From the NCBI GenBank assembly GCA_027579435.1, contig JANBPK010001486.1:16414-80413 (forward strand): 64,000 nt of DNA. Direction: 5' to 3'. The DNA is from Candolleomyces eurysporus (lineage: Eukaryota > Basidiomycota > Agaricomycetes > Agaricales > Psathyrellaceae). The notes beneath the pieces are model-generated. The model saw only the letters and a program-made list of their open reading frames with translations. It was not told where the DNA came from and searched no databases. Positions 1-11,774 of the stretch are shown here, in pieces. A program made the position numbers and the translations under genes. Position 1 is the first letter of the stretch. Every line of letters begins with the position of its first letter.

Positions 1-1530
1 GGTGGAGCTGAACGCCTAGTAGTCGACGCCGCCGTTGGCCTCCAAGAACGAGGTCATTCCGTGGATATATACACTTCCCATCACGATCCAGGTCACTGTT
101 TTGAAGAAACCAGAGATGGTAACAGGCTTCTTGTACCCCTAAAAGCAGGCTTACTTATCCATTCACTGCAGGAACGTTGAAAGTTCACCATATCGTGCCT
201 CCGTTTCCTCGTTCGTTCAAGGGGAAATTCCACATTCTGTTCGCCCATCTGCGACAGCTGCACTTGATATACAAGTTGCTTCCGAGCTCAGAAGAAGTCT
301 ATGACGTCTTCTTCGTAGACCAGCTATCGACATGCATACCTTTCCTTCGAGCGTTTGGCGGCACACGGGTTGTGTTTTATTGCCATTTCCCAGACAAGCT
401 CCTAGCCAGCGGAGCGTTCGTCGAAGGAGACCTTGTGTTCAAGCGCCAGAGTTTGCTGAAGCGCCTCTATCGGTTTCCCATGGATTGGTTAGAAGAGGTG
501 ACCACTCGTGAGTTCCTGCTTGCCTGCTTGTTTCTGCCTGGGTCGGTGACAGCGGTTTCTAGGACAAGCTGATATTATCCTCGCCAACTCGAATTTTACA
601 GCAAGGGTCTTCAAGACTTACTTCCCCTCAATACATCATACCCCGACCATCGTGTACCCTGGTATCAATCTGGACGCCTACCAAGCCGAAACTAACACCT
701 CGGACTCGGATGTCGCATCTGTCCTGTCCGCTCGACCAACCCTCATTTCTCTCAATCGCTTCGAAGGGAAGAAAAATATAATCCTCGCATTGGAAGCTTT
801 CGCTAGACTGAAGAGCCGTTCTTCACGAAACTCGACTTCCTCGCTCAGGCTAGTCCTAGCTGGTGGATACGACCCTCGGTTGGAAGATAACATCCAGGTT
901 CTCGATAAAATCCAAGCCTTGGCTAAAACGTTGTCCCTCTCTTATTCAATCACTTCCCCGTCCCCTCTCCATCCGGGACTGCCAACCACATCATGTCCAG
1001 AGCCCGATGTCCTCATCCTGTTGAACTTTACAACTGCCCAACGCACAGCTCTGTTGCGAAGTCCCAGTACCCTCGCCCTCCTCTATACACCGGAGAATGA
1101 ACATTTCGGTATCGTTCCGATTGAGGCCATGGCCTGTGGTGTACCTGTCCTGGCTTGCGATTCGGGAGGCCCGTTAGAGAGCATCCTTTCGTTACCACCC
1201 TCTGAAAAGTCCTCGTCTGCGAACTCCCAGGCAAGAACCGGATGGCTTCGTAAACCCGATCCCGGAATTTGGGCTGAGGCACTCGAAGAGATCCTCGCCC
1301 TCACTTCGGAAGAGCGCAAAGCTATCTCAGAGACCGCGAAAGACAGGGCGACGAAGTTGTTTGGAATGGAAGCTATGGCGAAGGGACTGGAGGACGCGTT
1401 GCAGGATGCTGTCAAAATGGGACCAGTTCGGTGGGATGAAGTGTTTGGTATGTGGTGGAAAGTGGTTGTAATGTTGTTGGGACTCTGGATAGCGTATGGG
1501 TATTTACCATCTAAACCGGGGTTCACCTAA
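1..1530 (+). CDS. ALG2: Alpha-1,3/1,6-mannosyltransferase ALG2 (5' truncated by window edge)
   Basis: ALG2 is the GT4 glycosyltransferase that adds the second and third mannoses to the dolichol-linked oligosaccharide on the cytosolic face of the ER. The frame is open from base 1, giving [20 protein letters not shown], the family's N-terminal nucleotide-sugar fold. Exons are 1-117, about 171-507 and 563-1530; the introns are GT..AG (second one 508-562). The C-terminal half has the GT4 EX7E signature ([13 protein letters not shown]) followed by [13 protein letters not shown] hydrophobic stretch near the C-terminus ([15 protein letters not shown]) fits the ER membrane association of ALG2. The true start lies upstream of the window. 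Identification is from motif recall, not a database search. Confidence 0.9.
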
Positions 1531-1882
1531 CCGCTACCTTTAAATTAGGTAGTGGGTCTTATAGGGTACCTTCACTATGTACCATAATTTGTCACACTGC
1601 GTCCGGCTGCAGAGGCCCAGGGCCCAAGCCTCGAGCCTCATCTCCTTCGGAATTGTTGTCATATCTGAAATAAGGTGGTTAGATCACCGCATGCCGCTGG
1701 GCACGTCACCTCGGACCTTTGTTGCGAATCATAAACTTTTTCGTGCTTCTCCTTATGATGTCGCCACCTCGAGCATGGGGATGATGCTCATTCGAGACCT
1801 ATTAGAGTACCGGATCCCGTAATACGACTCCGGCCAACCGAGCCTGCTTACCAACTACTCTCTACATCGATCCACTGCAACA

Positions 1883-3236
1883 ATGAGCGATATCGAGCCT
1901 CCTACTGACCTCCAAACCGTCCTCGATGCAGAGATAAAGTAGGTATACCCTTGAACTCTATAACGACAGGTTGCTGATTAATCGTTCTGTTGGTCCGTCC
2001 GCCAGAGAGTGGCACTTTCGTACGTCCACGATACAAATTCACTATGACTACAAATTCAAACACAAATTCGACAATGTCTACTGGATACTCCACTATTGAC
2101 AGACATATACTTCCATCAAAATAACGACCGAGAACGTGGCGCTGCACTCAAGCTGCGAGATGCCGTCCTCCGCCTCCGTCGCGACGGAGCTTTCGTTGCT
2201 GTCCCTCTCTATCGAGTAAATATGGGACCGATTGGGCCCCACCCAGTCGGTGAGTGCTTTCGAACCTTATCTCAAGGACTCGAATTGTAGGTGTCATCCT
2301 GAACCTGCTAATTCGTAATGAATCTCCCTACATTTAGGTTCGTACGAAATATGGACCCCAAGCGAGACCTTTGCTTCGGTGTTTTCGTATCTCAGTTTGT
2401 ACAGGGGAAACTTGAGGTGCGTACCGTCTCTTCATTCTATCGTTGCCTTGAACCCCGCATTGACGAGAGGACTCGCGTTTGTCTATCCTAATGACTCGGA
2501 TTTCCACCTCTGGTTACCACTCAATCCCCTCTACCTGCGACGCATTTCCCTCGACCGCTTGGCCCCTTAGCATTCTTGTACATCCACTTACGAGAGAGCA
2601 AGTAAGTAGTAAAGTTCAGGTTTCAGTATTAGTGCAATGGAAGACACTTGACTGACGGTCTACATAATTGATTCTTACCACTGCTGTGCTCGCCCTTTAC
2701 GGCGTTCCTGCTTGTGGTACTGGTGGCGCTTCTTATCCTATCTTAGAGAGCGTAGGTGTTCCCCTCCTTTGACAACGAGCTTTGATAGGAATAATTTCGC
2801 TCCTGTAGTGACCATGAAGTCCGTAACGCCTGGATCGGTCCTTCCTTCCCTCTCGATCTGTCGACTCTTCCCGTCAAAAGTGAAGAAATACCTCTGCAAT
2901 ATGCGGAACTGAGTACGTTCCCTCTCTTTCTTTTGGAAGTTCTTCCTTCCGATTTGATGCTATGATTTGGTTTCAGAGCTGGGATACTCTGCTGCGTCTA
3001 GCTCGATGACGATTGAACAGCGCCTCAAACTGGGAGAGAAAGTAGAGGGGATTCTCAAAGAGGACGATCAAGCTGCGCATGCCCCCCCCTCGCGAGTGAA
3101 AACAAGGCTCGTATCGGATTTTGATTATATGTATGATTGCATTGCTATTCGCTTCGTAACAAAAGGTTATAGTAGAGCGAAAACAGACAAACAGCAAACA
3201 CGGCGGACGGATGAATATAGAAAGTATCGCAAGTAG
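1883..3236 (+). CDS. DOPA 4,5-dioxygenase family protein (multi-exon)
   Basis: The spliced protein starts MSDIEPPTDLQTVLDAEIK and then reads EWHFHIYFHQNN, which carries the paired histidines of the DOPA_dioxygen family. Next come VNMGPIGPHPVGSYEIW, LYRGNLSILVHPLTREQ and DHEVRNAWIG, all in family order. Exons I can place: 1883-1938, 2006-2019 (a 14-nt microexon), 2103-2249, 2338-2416, 2571-2601, about 2811-2909 and 2980-3236. The family performs extradiol ring cleavage of DOPA-like catechols, as in betalain and muscaflavin chemistry, but many fungal members have no proven substrate. The junction between TREQ and DHEV does not keep frame with simple GT..AG splicing, so a microexon, non-canonical site or base error is possible. 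The C-terminal tail after position 3100 is basic and low in conservation. Confidence 0.75.
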
Positions 3237-3520
3237 GTAGTAGGAAAGGTCAGCAGAGGTCGTAATTGATGGTTTTGACGGTACTACGAGAGTTCAGAGA
3301 ACGTCCAAACGATTATGTGAGTAGAACGAAGAGAGTCCGAGATCCAAGTTTTCAAGAGAGTTGAACAAAAGGGTACTCTTCAAATTATGTATGTGAATGG
3401 GTAGAATCGTTAAGTGTTCATTTCATGGCAAGGTTGTCCGATCGTTCATTTCGGAGAAAACCAAAGAAGAGGTAGGGTTTGGTCCGGATCCCTGGGGTCA
3501 GCATTACCCGATAGGATCAC

Positions 3521-5034
3521 TTAGCAGTGCCAGGTAGACTATGCGGAGATCAAAGGTGAGCTGACTATGGACGGTGGGACGGCTCAGCAGAGACTCACAT
3601 CGGGAGTTCCAGGGGCCGCAACAGACTGGTATGGAGCCCTGCCGAGGCATTCAGCTACAGTAACGAGCTGATACCCAGCTGCCTTCAACTTCTGGATGGC
3701 ATACGGCAAGACGTCATAGCTAGAAGAGACAAACAGAAGATGAAATTAATCAGACCAATTAATCAAATTGGAGTAGGATGAGGTTGGGATGATTGACTTA
3801 CGCAGTACCCGCTAGAAGGGAGAATTTATTAGTAAACCTGATCGTGAAGAGCAGTGTAAAGGTGACATACATTGAGTTTCGTGGTTCAAGGTCAAGATGG
3901 TGCTTGGGTGCTGGGCGATACGGGCGTCATAGCTATTCTTGGACTGCTGGGGAGTGGCGCCGGAGGAATCGCCAGAACTAGAATAAACCACGAAAGAAAG
4001 AACGAGTTAGTCGTTATGTTGCACCCAGAGGGCTGAACCAGGGTAAACAAAAATAGACTTACTCGAAGTCCCAGTTCGCAATGCTGAGACCACGAGTAGC
4101 AGCAGCTTGACGGACGAGGTTGTTGTAGTTTCCATAAGCTAGATCAGATGTTAGCAATGTTGCATTGTGCTCTGACGGAAGGAGAAGCCAAGAAATACTC
4201 ACGAGGACGAACCCAGGCTGGGTAAGCACCAGTAATCCTGCTCAACGCCTCTGTTGGAGCCAGGGAAGACAAACAATGCAACGAAGGAAAGAAGAGGAAG
4301 AGAGAAAAATCTCAGACACCCGAATCAAAAGAAGGTAAAGGAAGACCATACGTTCGACTCTCCACATCTCATCATGAACTAGAGAAAACGCGAAGCGCGA
4401 GAGTAGGAAAAAATCAGTCAGCCCGACAACAGGTCGCGATGCTAAAAATAAAAACGAGTCAACGTACTTTGATCCCAGTTCAGGGTGGTGAGGTCTTTGT
4501 GCGCCCAAGTATGAGACGCAACCTGATGTCCGTGGTCGTAAGCATACTTGACTCTGGGTCGGATATCGCTGTCGTAGATGCATCGCCCTGCATGGGTCCG
4601 AGGCACACGGGTTNAAAAAAAAAAAAATCAAATGGGCGGGTACGAGGGGAGCTTACAGTTGTTGCCATCTGGAAAAAATTCGGTTAGCCAATTCTTCTGT
4701 AGCAGTTACTCGTTCGACGAAGGACACATACTGAAAAAGAACGTTCCCTTGGCACCATTCGCGTCAAGGGTGTTGACGATGTCATTCAAATAGTTGTATG
4801 GACCATCGTCCTAATTGAATGACAGTCACCATCATGGGTAGGTTCACCGTCAGCTTTTGGCTCTCATAATAGGGTAGAGCAGCGGTCACTTACAAAGGTG
4901 AGCGCGACTCTGTTTGCGACAGTACAACTGGTGTAGACTGTCGCCAGTGTCTGCCTTGACTCAATCGGGGACGCCGATGCGAGCAGAGCGGCGCCAGAAG
5001 CAACCAGAGCAGTGGCAAGGGTGTTAAAAAGCAT
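3521..5034 (-). CDS. Secreted chitin (polysaccharide) deacetylase, CE4 family
   Basis: CE4 enzymes remove N-acetyl groups from chitin in the cell wall, using a metal held by an Asp and two His. The start at 5034 gives MLFNTLATALVASGAALLAS, a typical signal peptide. NODB motif 1 is LTFDDGPYNY, split by an intron after LTF. Motif 2 is HGHQVASHTWAHKDL, containing the metal-binding H-x3-H. Later come RPAYGNYNNLVRQAA, NWDFDSGDSSG and TLNHETQ. The protein ends DSTWHC followed by TAA at 3521-3523; a C-terminal WxC-type end is usual in this group. At least nine short exons are needed. The single N at 4614 lies in an intron poly-T tract. No GPI-anchor signal is visible, so secretion rather than wall anchoring is inferred. 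Confidence 0.88.
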
Positions 5035-5175
5035 GTCTGACAATAGTAGATGTACGCGAGAGCAGATTAGCAGCGGGGAAGAGCGAAACGGCGACGCGAG
5101 TCTGCAGGGGATGGATGAGAAGGGGCGGGGGAGAGAAATGAACCTCTGGCCTGAAAATGCACCATCCCTAGCTCT

Positions 5176-5182
5176 TTTTATA
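5176..5182 (-). promoter_or_regulatory. TATA box of the chitin deacetylase gene
   Basis: On the minus strand the sequence reads GCGCTATAAAAAGAGC, about 145 bp upstream of the ATG at 5034. Strength and function are inferred from position and match only. Confidence 0.5.
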
Positions 5183-5557
5183 GCGCTCCTCGCTTGCTAG
5201 GGCTGTCTGCTATTGGCGCTAGCGGAACCACACTAGACAACAGTAAATCACGAAATAACTATTACGGAAAATCATTCCGTGGGCGGCTGGGACTTGAATA
5301 GATCTCTATCGCTGTGTGTATCTGCAACTTTTTTGGAACGAATCTAGAATCGGTAAGGTAAGAGATGATTGTGTCTAGCGAGAGGCCAAATGGACCTGGG
5401 CAAGTCAGAAAAGGGTGCATATCGAAACTGGCACGATACTTACCTCAACGGATTACACCCGCACTGCTCCGCCCAGATCATACCTCTTTCACTCACTCGG
5501 CAGAGGCTCGGGATTGTGCCGCTTTCGTGCCACCCTTCGCCGTTTTCGACTGCATGC

Positions 5558-6900
5558 TTACTCTTTGAGAAGACTCAAGAAGATGCCGCGAACTCGATAA
5601 AAGGAGCTTCCTGATGAATCCTGTAAGTAAGGGAGAATGGGTCGACTTTTTGGGACAAAGCTGCATCGAAATGTCCACCCCCGTTCGGAAGAGTGTACCG
5701 ATAGAGCAGATTTGCAGTACCTTACTTGAGCATTGACAGAGATCTGCTGCCGCCGACGCTTGAGGTAAACTCCCATGTGTGTCCCGAGGTTCCCCTCCTG
5801 GATCATCGCGCGTATGATCCGGAAAACGTCATGCACAGTTATTTGTGACCACCCTGAGCATACCCCATGGGGAGGGGGGCGCTACGTCCTCATGCGCTGG
5901 TCGAACCCCAGAGCCGGAGGGCTCGATGAGATAACCTTGAACCCATGCGCTCATGTACGACGGTCGCAAAACCCGAAGATGCGGCTCCCCGTTCGCAGCG
6001 AACCTTCATTGACACCTGTGAAGACGACCCAACGATGACTAGAAGCACATACTTACATATTGTGCACCCTCTTCCTGTACTATCATATCAGAAAGAAGGC
6101 CGAGAAAGAAGTTGACTGAACTCTTTTGACTGACTAAGTAGTTCAATCCTCTTGCCGTGAATACATCTTTTTCGCAAGCGAATGAGCGCCGAATCGAATA
6201 GGAAATGAATGAACCCCATTGCTGAAATGCTGATGTGCCCAAAATAACCCAAAAAGAAGCGTTTTCCATGACTTACCCACCGACATTGTAAAAACGGCCG
6301 GAGTTTCATGAGCAATTCATGAGTCGCTTCTCCGGAGTCCGAGAATGGCGCACGTAGAGGGGGTACTGGTACTGAGCGAGGGGACTCTTTCGCTGCCGAC
6401 GCTGTTGACACCCGTTCTCCATCCACGGTCGAATAGGTATGCATCTAGGCGGTCTCTGGACCGACGTAATCCGGGGAGAGAAAGCCGAGAAAACGGGAAA
6501 TATGCTGGCATATGGAGGAGCCGTCAAATCCCTGTCAATCAAGCAAAGAACATCATTACCCATGCCACGGTCATTAGCGGTCATTTCACTCGCTTGACGA
6601 ATATGACTCTTCCTTTCTAGATCTACGGCATGCCCGTAAAAGCAATCTTGAGACCATGAGGCTCCCGTTTCCCGTTTTAGAACGACCAATAACGTACCGT
6701 CCGTATGCTGCGATTTTGTAGCAATGTCCCTTCCGTGAAGAGCGTGAAAGGTGAAGTTTGAATGACCTTTTCCTTGACGTGTTTTGACAGACATCTTCAG
6801 GTACTGGGAAGTTTTGGAGCTGGCGAGCTAGACCTGAGGCCTTTGCTTTGGGTAAGAGGGTTTCTACTATGGAAATCCGATGGCTAGACACTTGGCCGAC
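5558..6900 (-). pseudogene. Unrecognised multi-exon gene, possibly broken
   Basis: I do not recognise a family. Several minus-strand segments look coding and are bounded by good splice sites. One segment (about 6890-6790) reads ETLLPKAKASGLARQLQNF. Another follows a TTGATTGACAG acceptor near 6520 and reads GFDGSSICQHISRFLGFL. A third (about 6130-6045) reads SVNFFLGLLSDMIVQEEGAQY and ends at GTAAGT. A fourth (about 5845-5735) reads DVFRIIRAMIQEGNLGTHMG and ends at GTAAGG; a last exon may end at 5558. In the frame of GFDGSS an in-frame TAG occurs near 6451, before MHTYSTVDGERV continues in the same frame. The gene is therefore either decayed or my exon model is wrong. No conserved catalytic motif was found. 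Confidence 0.3.
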
Positions 6901-7870
6901 AGGCCATTATGCAGAAACCTGCGTAGATTATGAAAAACCTGATCATGAGGGGCGGCGTTGCGCCTAGCTAATAGCGCTATGCCATACTACCACCCGTAAA
7001 CTACTGCAGACAATAAGAGCGAATGAGCTGAGCATGGGCATAGGTGACCGACCGGTAACAGTTTGATAAGTATCGCAGCATGAGGTCATGAATCAAGACC
7101 GGAATTCAAGCCGGAAGTCATCGACATCGGAGTCGGGATTTGGAGAAGAGAAGAACTCTCGGACGCCCATTTCGAATTCTTCAGGCTCCGATCTCCCCGC
7201 TGACCGCCCACACCGAACCAGGCGGCTCTCGTCCTTCTCCAAATTTTCACTCATTGAATTCGACTGAACTCGATTCTCCTAGATGGTTGATTATCACGTT
7301 CAAGAATACACATATTCACGAACCATTGCATCGTAGATATTATGGAAACGAGTAAATATTACTTCAGTGTACAATACTTTCATCTTTCTTTCTTCTTAGA
7401 TTCTAGCTACCCAAAACAGAATCTTGTACTATGTGTGTATGCAACGTCCAGAATGCGAAAAACAAGACAAAAAAAGTGGATAATCATATCAGGATCATAT
7501 CTCTCGAATGAGATCATCATCATCATCACCGTCACGAAACCCCAGCCACACTCGTCCCCGTCCCGATGAAAATCGGGTTTTCGGAAGAAGGAAAAAACAA
7601 AAGAAGAGGAAGAGAAAGATAGCCTAGTCACCAAAACGTCGCCTCAGCGCACCCCGCCCTAAATCCCTCGGACCCCTATCCATCCCACTACTCCGACACG
7701 GCAGGAAACCGCAGTCGCACAAACCAGTCGGTCCCGATGACTCTGGAACCCGCCTGACCACCGCGCGTCCGTGAACAGTTCCCGCCAGAACAACCGCACC
7801 TGCTCTCTCACACACTCCCGTCATCCATGTCACCCGACTTCCTGGTAGTTTTTTCATGCTATGCTCTGCG
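6900..7870. other. Intergenic, no supported gene
   Basis: This stretch lies upstream of the unresolved gene and downstream of PRPP synthetase. Only short shadow ORFs occur. It holds an AT-rich part (7330-7560) with a short ATC run near 7510. I see no RNA gene or repeat I can support. Confidence 0.4.
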
Positions 7871-7873
7871 GAA

Positions 7874-9322
7874 TCACAGCACATGCATACCACTCGTCTC
7901 GGCCCATTCGCCGAAAAGCAAGCTGATGCTCTCGCCATTATGCGTCCTCCGAATGCTCTCCGCAATCGTTGGACTAATGTCAATCGTCTTGAGCTTCGTG
8001 ACGGATTCTTGATGCTTGTTTTGCGGGATCGTGTTGGTCACCTGTCGGAAACAGAGAGAAAGACCAGGTGAGTTGAGTCGGGTCTGTCTCGGATCTCGAA
8101 AGGGAAATGGGGAAAAATGAAAGGGGGAATGGAAGAAGAGGATGAAAGAGGAGGTGGAGAGCAAAGACATACCACCAACTCATGAATGGGCAGCTCGTCG
8201 ATAAAGCTGAGATTCGAGCCCGATAGCAGGCCATGCGAGATGAGCGCATGGACCGACTTGGCTCCATTTTCATAGAGCGTACGAGCTGCCAGTGCGAGTG
8301 TGCTGCCCGAGTCAATCATATCGTCGACTAGAATCGCAACCTAGAATATGGAGAGAGAGCCCCAAAGTGTAAGTGGACACGAATTAACAGCAGCGGGTCG
8401 CATGACGCACCTTGTCCTTGACATCTCCAACGAGCAGCTCCATCCTCTCAGGAGCCGTCAACGACTTGCCGTCCCGCTTTCGGTGGACAATGGCGAACTC
8501 GATGTTCAGCTTGTCCGCCATCGCCGTCACTCTGCATAACGAAACATTAGTCATGAAAAAAAATGCGGGGAAAAGTGGGGGAGGGACCACACACCGCTTA
8601 GCACCACCCGCATCCGGACTGACGACAATCCCGTCCTGCCAGCCAGGTATCGACCTCTTGATATACCCCATCATAAGGGGCTCCGACCACAGGTTGTCCA
8701 CAGGGATATCAAAGAACCCCTGGATCTGGCTCGCATGCAAATCCATCGTAATAACATGATCGCACCCCGCAACCGTCAACATGTTGGCAACTAGCTTGGC
8801 CGTAATAGGTGCTCTGCTCTTGTCCTTCTTGTCCATCCTGGCGTAGGGGAAGCACGGAATGACAGCGGTGATTCGGCGCGCAGAGGCGGTTTTGCAGGCT
8901 GAGATGAGGATGAGGAGTTCCATGAGGTTGTCGTTGACGTCGTCGCAGCCGCTCTGGATGATGAACACATCTTCGTCCCGCACAGATTCGGATATTTTGA
9001 CGTTGATTTCGCCGTTGGAGAACTTTTTGACGGTGCATGGGACAGTGGGTACGTTGAGTCTGTATGAATCATGGGGGGGGTTGTCGTGTGCATGGGTGGG
9101 GCGGGAGGGGGGAGAATTGGCAATACAATGAGCCATCTGGGTGCGGCGTTAAACGCACTGAGAGGGTAGCTCACCGCTCGGCCACTGCCAGGGCGAGCTC
9201 GGGGTGGCTATTCCCTGCAGACGGGAAGACAGACAGACAGCTCGTCAGTGTCAGGGGTCACAAAAATAAACTTTTCGACTAGACTCACCCGTCAAGATCC
9301 TAATAGAATTGTTATGATACAT
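7874..9322 (-). CDS. Ribose-phosphate pyrophosphokinase (PRPP synthetase)
   Basis: The enzyme makes PRPP from ribose 5-phosphate and ATP in the cytosol, feeding nucleotide, His and Trp synthesis. Exon 1 is [12 protein letters not shown] (from 9322). Exon 2 is [13 protein letters not shown], then [20 protein letters not shown] and the core. Signatures are [14 protein letters not shown], the [18 protein letters not shown] loop, [11 protein letters not shown] and the PRPP-binding loop [16 protein letters not shown]. The last exons read [15 protein letters not shown] and then [11 protein letters not shown], and the protein ends [12 protein letters not shown] with the stop at 7874-7876. The length of roughly 320 residues matches the classical short form with no large insertion, so it is a catalytic-type PRS. 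Fungi have several paralogues; which one this is cannot be told here. Confidence 0.93.
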
Positions 9323-9329
9323 GGTGTAC

Positions 9330-9780
9330 AGAGATGAAAGAGGAGGAGGAGGAGGAGTAAAAGAGACGACAAGTTCTACAGCATCGACAGCAAGAAAACA
9401 GAAACGTGAAGAGGAGCTTGCTAATGGAAAAAAATAATCTCCTGCCAAAATCACCCGTGTTTGCCCACTATAAACACAATTTACACAGCCACCGCCATCC
9501 TCCCGGAGTAGCCACGTTCTCCGCAAGCAGCTCGGCCAGGGTCCTCGACGCGAGCTTGTTTCGAGGACAGACGCTGGAAGGCCATTGGAGAGTCTCAGCA
9601 ACGTTTGAGAATTAGCTAAAAGCGCGTAATCAACTGAATGTGAGAGTTACGTTTTTTGTTACCGGGGTTCTCAAGCAACGTTCTCTCCACGACCAGATTA
9701 GATAGGAAGAATGATCAGAGAAAAATTCTATTGTGCTGACGGGCCCTTCTTTTTTGTACAACGGAATAGCCAGGTCCTAG
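9330..9780. other. Intergenic between PRPP synthetase and glutamate 5-kinase
   Basis: This is the upstream region of the PRPP synthetase gene and the downstream region of the kinase gene. It contains a GGA-rich tract (9338-9360). No gene or RNA is supported. Confidence 0.4.
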
Positions 9781-9785
9781 TCCCT

Positions 9786-11772
9786 TCATGCCAGAGGAGC
9801 AGTGGTGGACTCGGTGGGCAGCACAGGAGCCACCCTAATCGTAATGTTCTCGACCACATGCTCCGAATCGGCGTAGCCCAGAATTTTACGCAACTGCGAA
9901 CTGTAAGCGGACCAATCATGAGCAACTGAAAGGTAACAAGCGGGATTGCAGAGGACGTACCTATTCATCCCCTTCACCTTCGAAATCTGCTGATAATTGT
10001 AATTTGCCAGACCTCTCCCGACCTCGATGACATCCTCGTCGTCATATTCCCCTGTCACCGTCTCGGTCTCAACGTCCGAAGACTCATCATCATACTCATC
10101 ATCGCTCCTCATCGGGCTCCGACTGCTAGACCTCGAAAGCGACCGAGCCCCACTGCCACTGCCGCTCCCACTCCCACTTGCAGCAGAGGTAGAGGGGGAA
10201 GAATTCACCGGCGTAGGCGTACTCGGCCTACTCGAAAACGCACTCTCATACTTCTTCTTCTCCGCCTCCTCCTGCTGCTCACTAACCCCCTTCCTCGTCA
10301 CACAAATCCGCACAGCCTGCCCACTCGCAAACTGCCCTATCACCCCCAGGACTCCCGCAGCCAACAGCCTCCCCCCGGAACTCCTCTTCGATAAGACCCT
10401 ATAGGCGCCTGCGTCGATAATGACAGTGCCCGCCGGGTACAGGGTATGAGAAGTCCATGCTTTGAGGTCCCGGAGGGGCATAGCGGCTGCCGTGAACACC
10501 GTATGCGGCGGACGGACGAGCGGCGGTTCGGGTGAACAAGCTCCGCTGCCGCCAAGCGGGGATGGGGATGTAGGCGTGCTTCTCCCACCGGACGACCTGG
10601 CCCTGAATTCGTCTACAGCCGTGACCACCTGGGAGGAGCTGAGTCGCCGGGGGAGGAGGGTGTGGCGGTTGTGGTACTCGATGATACCAAAGATATCGTC
10701 GGGGCGTTTGCTGTTGGTGATTATGGTCGTTACTCCTGCGGCGGTGGCGATTTCGGCTGCGATGAGTTTGGTTTCCATCCCGCCTGTGCCTAGGCTTGAG
10801 CCGAGCGTCGTTGTGCTCACTGTGGACAGTGAAGGGTGGTAAGGAGCCGCTCGCTGAATCCGAGAGTGGTGGTGAGCGTACCTTCGGATCGAATGGAGGA
10901 TACCGAATGTACGACCTCGATAACCCGTGCATTCGGGTCCTTGCGGGGGTTCGAACTGTACAACCCGTCCACATCCGTCAACAGGAAAAGGTAATCTGCT
11001 GATATCATGGACGATGTAATCGCAGACAGGGTGTCGTTGTCTCCGAATTTGATTTCCTATACCGAAAAAATCAGTCCCATGTACATTGAAGCCAGAACCA
11101 GTCAAAAACTTACGCTAACTGAAACCGTATCGTTTTCATTTACAATCGGAACCACGCCCATGGAGAGGAGTTCTTTGAAGGTGCTGACAGCATTGAGGTA
11201 TCGGGTTCTCTAGAATCGGATCCGTGAGCTCAAGAAGAACCTGGCGGAGGCCGTTCAACAGACAGACGTACATCCGAGATATCACCCCTCGTCAACAGAA
11301 CCTGCGCAATTGGCTGGCCGACTTGTCCAAACAGGTTATCCCAAAGCGCAATCAACCGTCCTTGTCCAATCGCTGCGAGAGCCTACACCGGAACAGAGAA
11401 CAATTCGTGAGCACACCGATAAAACAGGTAGATGTGCAGAGCTTACCTGCTTCCCGGCCAATCCTTTCGGCCTCGCGGCCATATTCATTCTCCTCAGCCC
11501 AACACCAATAGCCCCAGAACTGACCAACACGACTTTATGCCCCATGCTCTTCAACTTGACAACCGTCTCGACCACTCCGGAGAGCGTTGAGAGGAGAGGC
11601 TGATGTGTCTTTTCATGGACGATGGAGGATGTGCCTGTTTAAGAGAAGGAATCCAGGACCGTTCAATAAGTAAGAGTCAGTTAGGATAGAGGATGGTAGA
11701 CAGAATAGACGCACCGAGTTTAATCACAACTGTGCACACATGCCCCGTCTTACTACTTCCCGGGCGCGTCAT
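9786..11772 (-). CDS. PRO1: Glutamate 5-kinase (first step of proline synthesis)
   Basis: The enzyme phosphorylates glutamate to gamma-glutamyl phosphate in the cytosol. Exon 1 (from 11772) encodes [20 protein letters not shown]. It is followed by [61 protein letters not shown] and [19 protein letters not shown], which are the amino acid kinase signatures in order. A C-terminal PUA domain follows ([32 protein letters not shown]). Two low-complexity linkers stand out: one after [11 protein letters not shown] (Gly/Ser/Pro rich) and an acidic Ser-rich one (about 10030-10230) inside the PUA region. The gene has about six short introns and the stop is at 9786. It is probably feedback-regulated by proline, as known for the family. 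Confidence 0.93.
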
Positions 11773-11774
11773 CT

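Noticed and set aside
1028..1526. Open frames of 84 and 147 codons antisense to ALG2
   Set aside because: They are shadows of the conserved ALG2 exon with no motifs of their own.
5895..5960. tRNA-like GGTTCGACC on the minus strand
   Set aside because: Only a 4-bp T-stem could be formed and no matching acceptor stem was found.
8412..9174. Several long open frames overlapping PRPP synthetase
   Set aside because: They overlap conserved PRPP synthetase exons and show no family motif.
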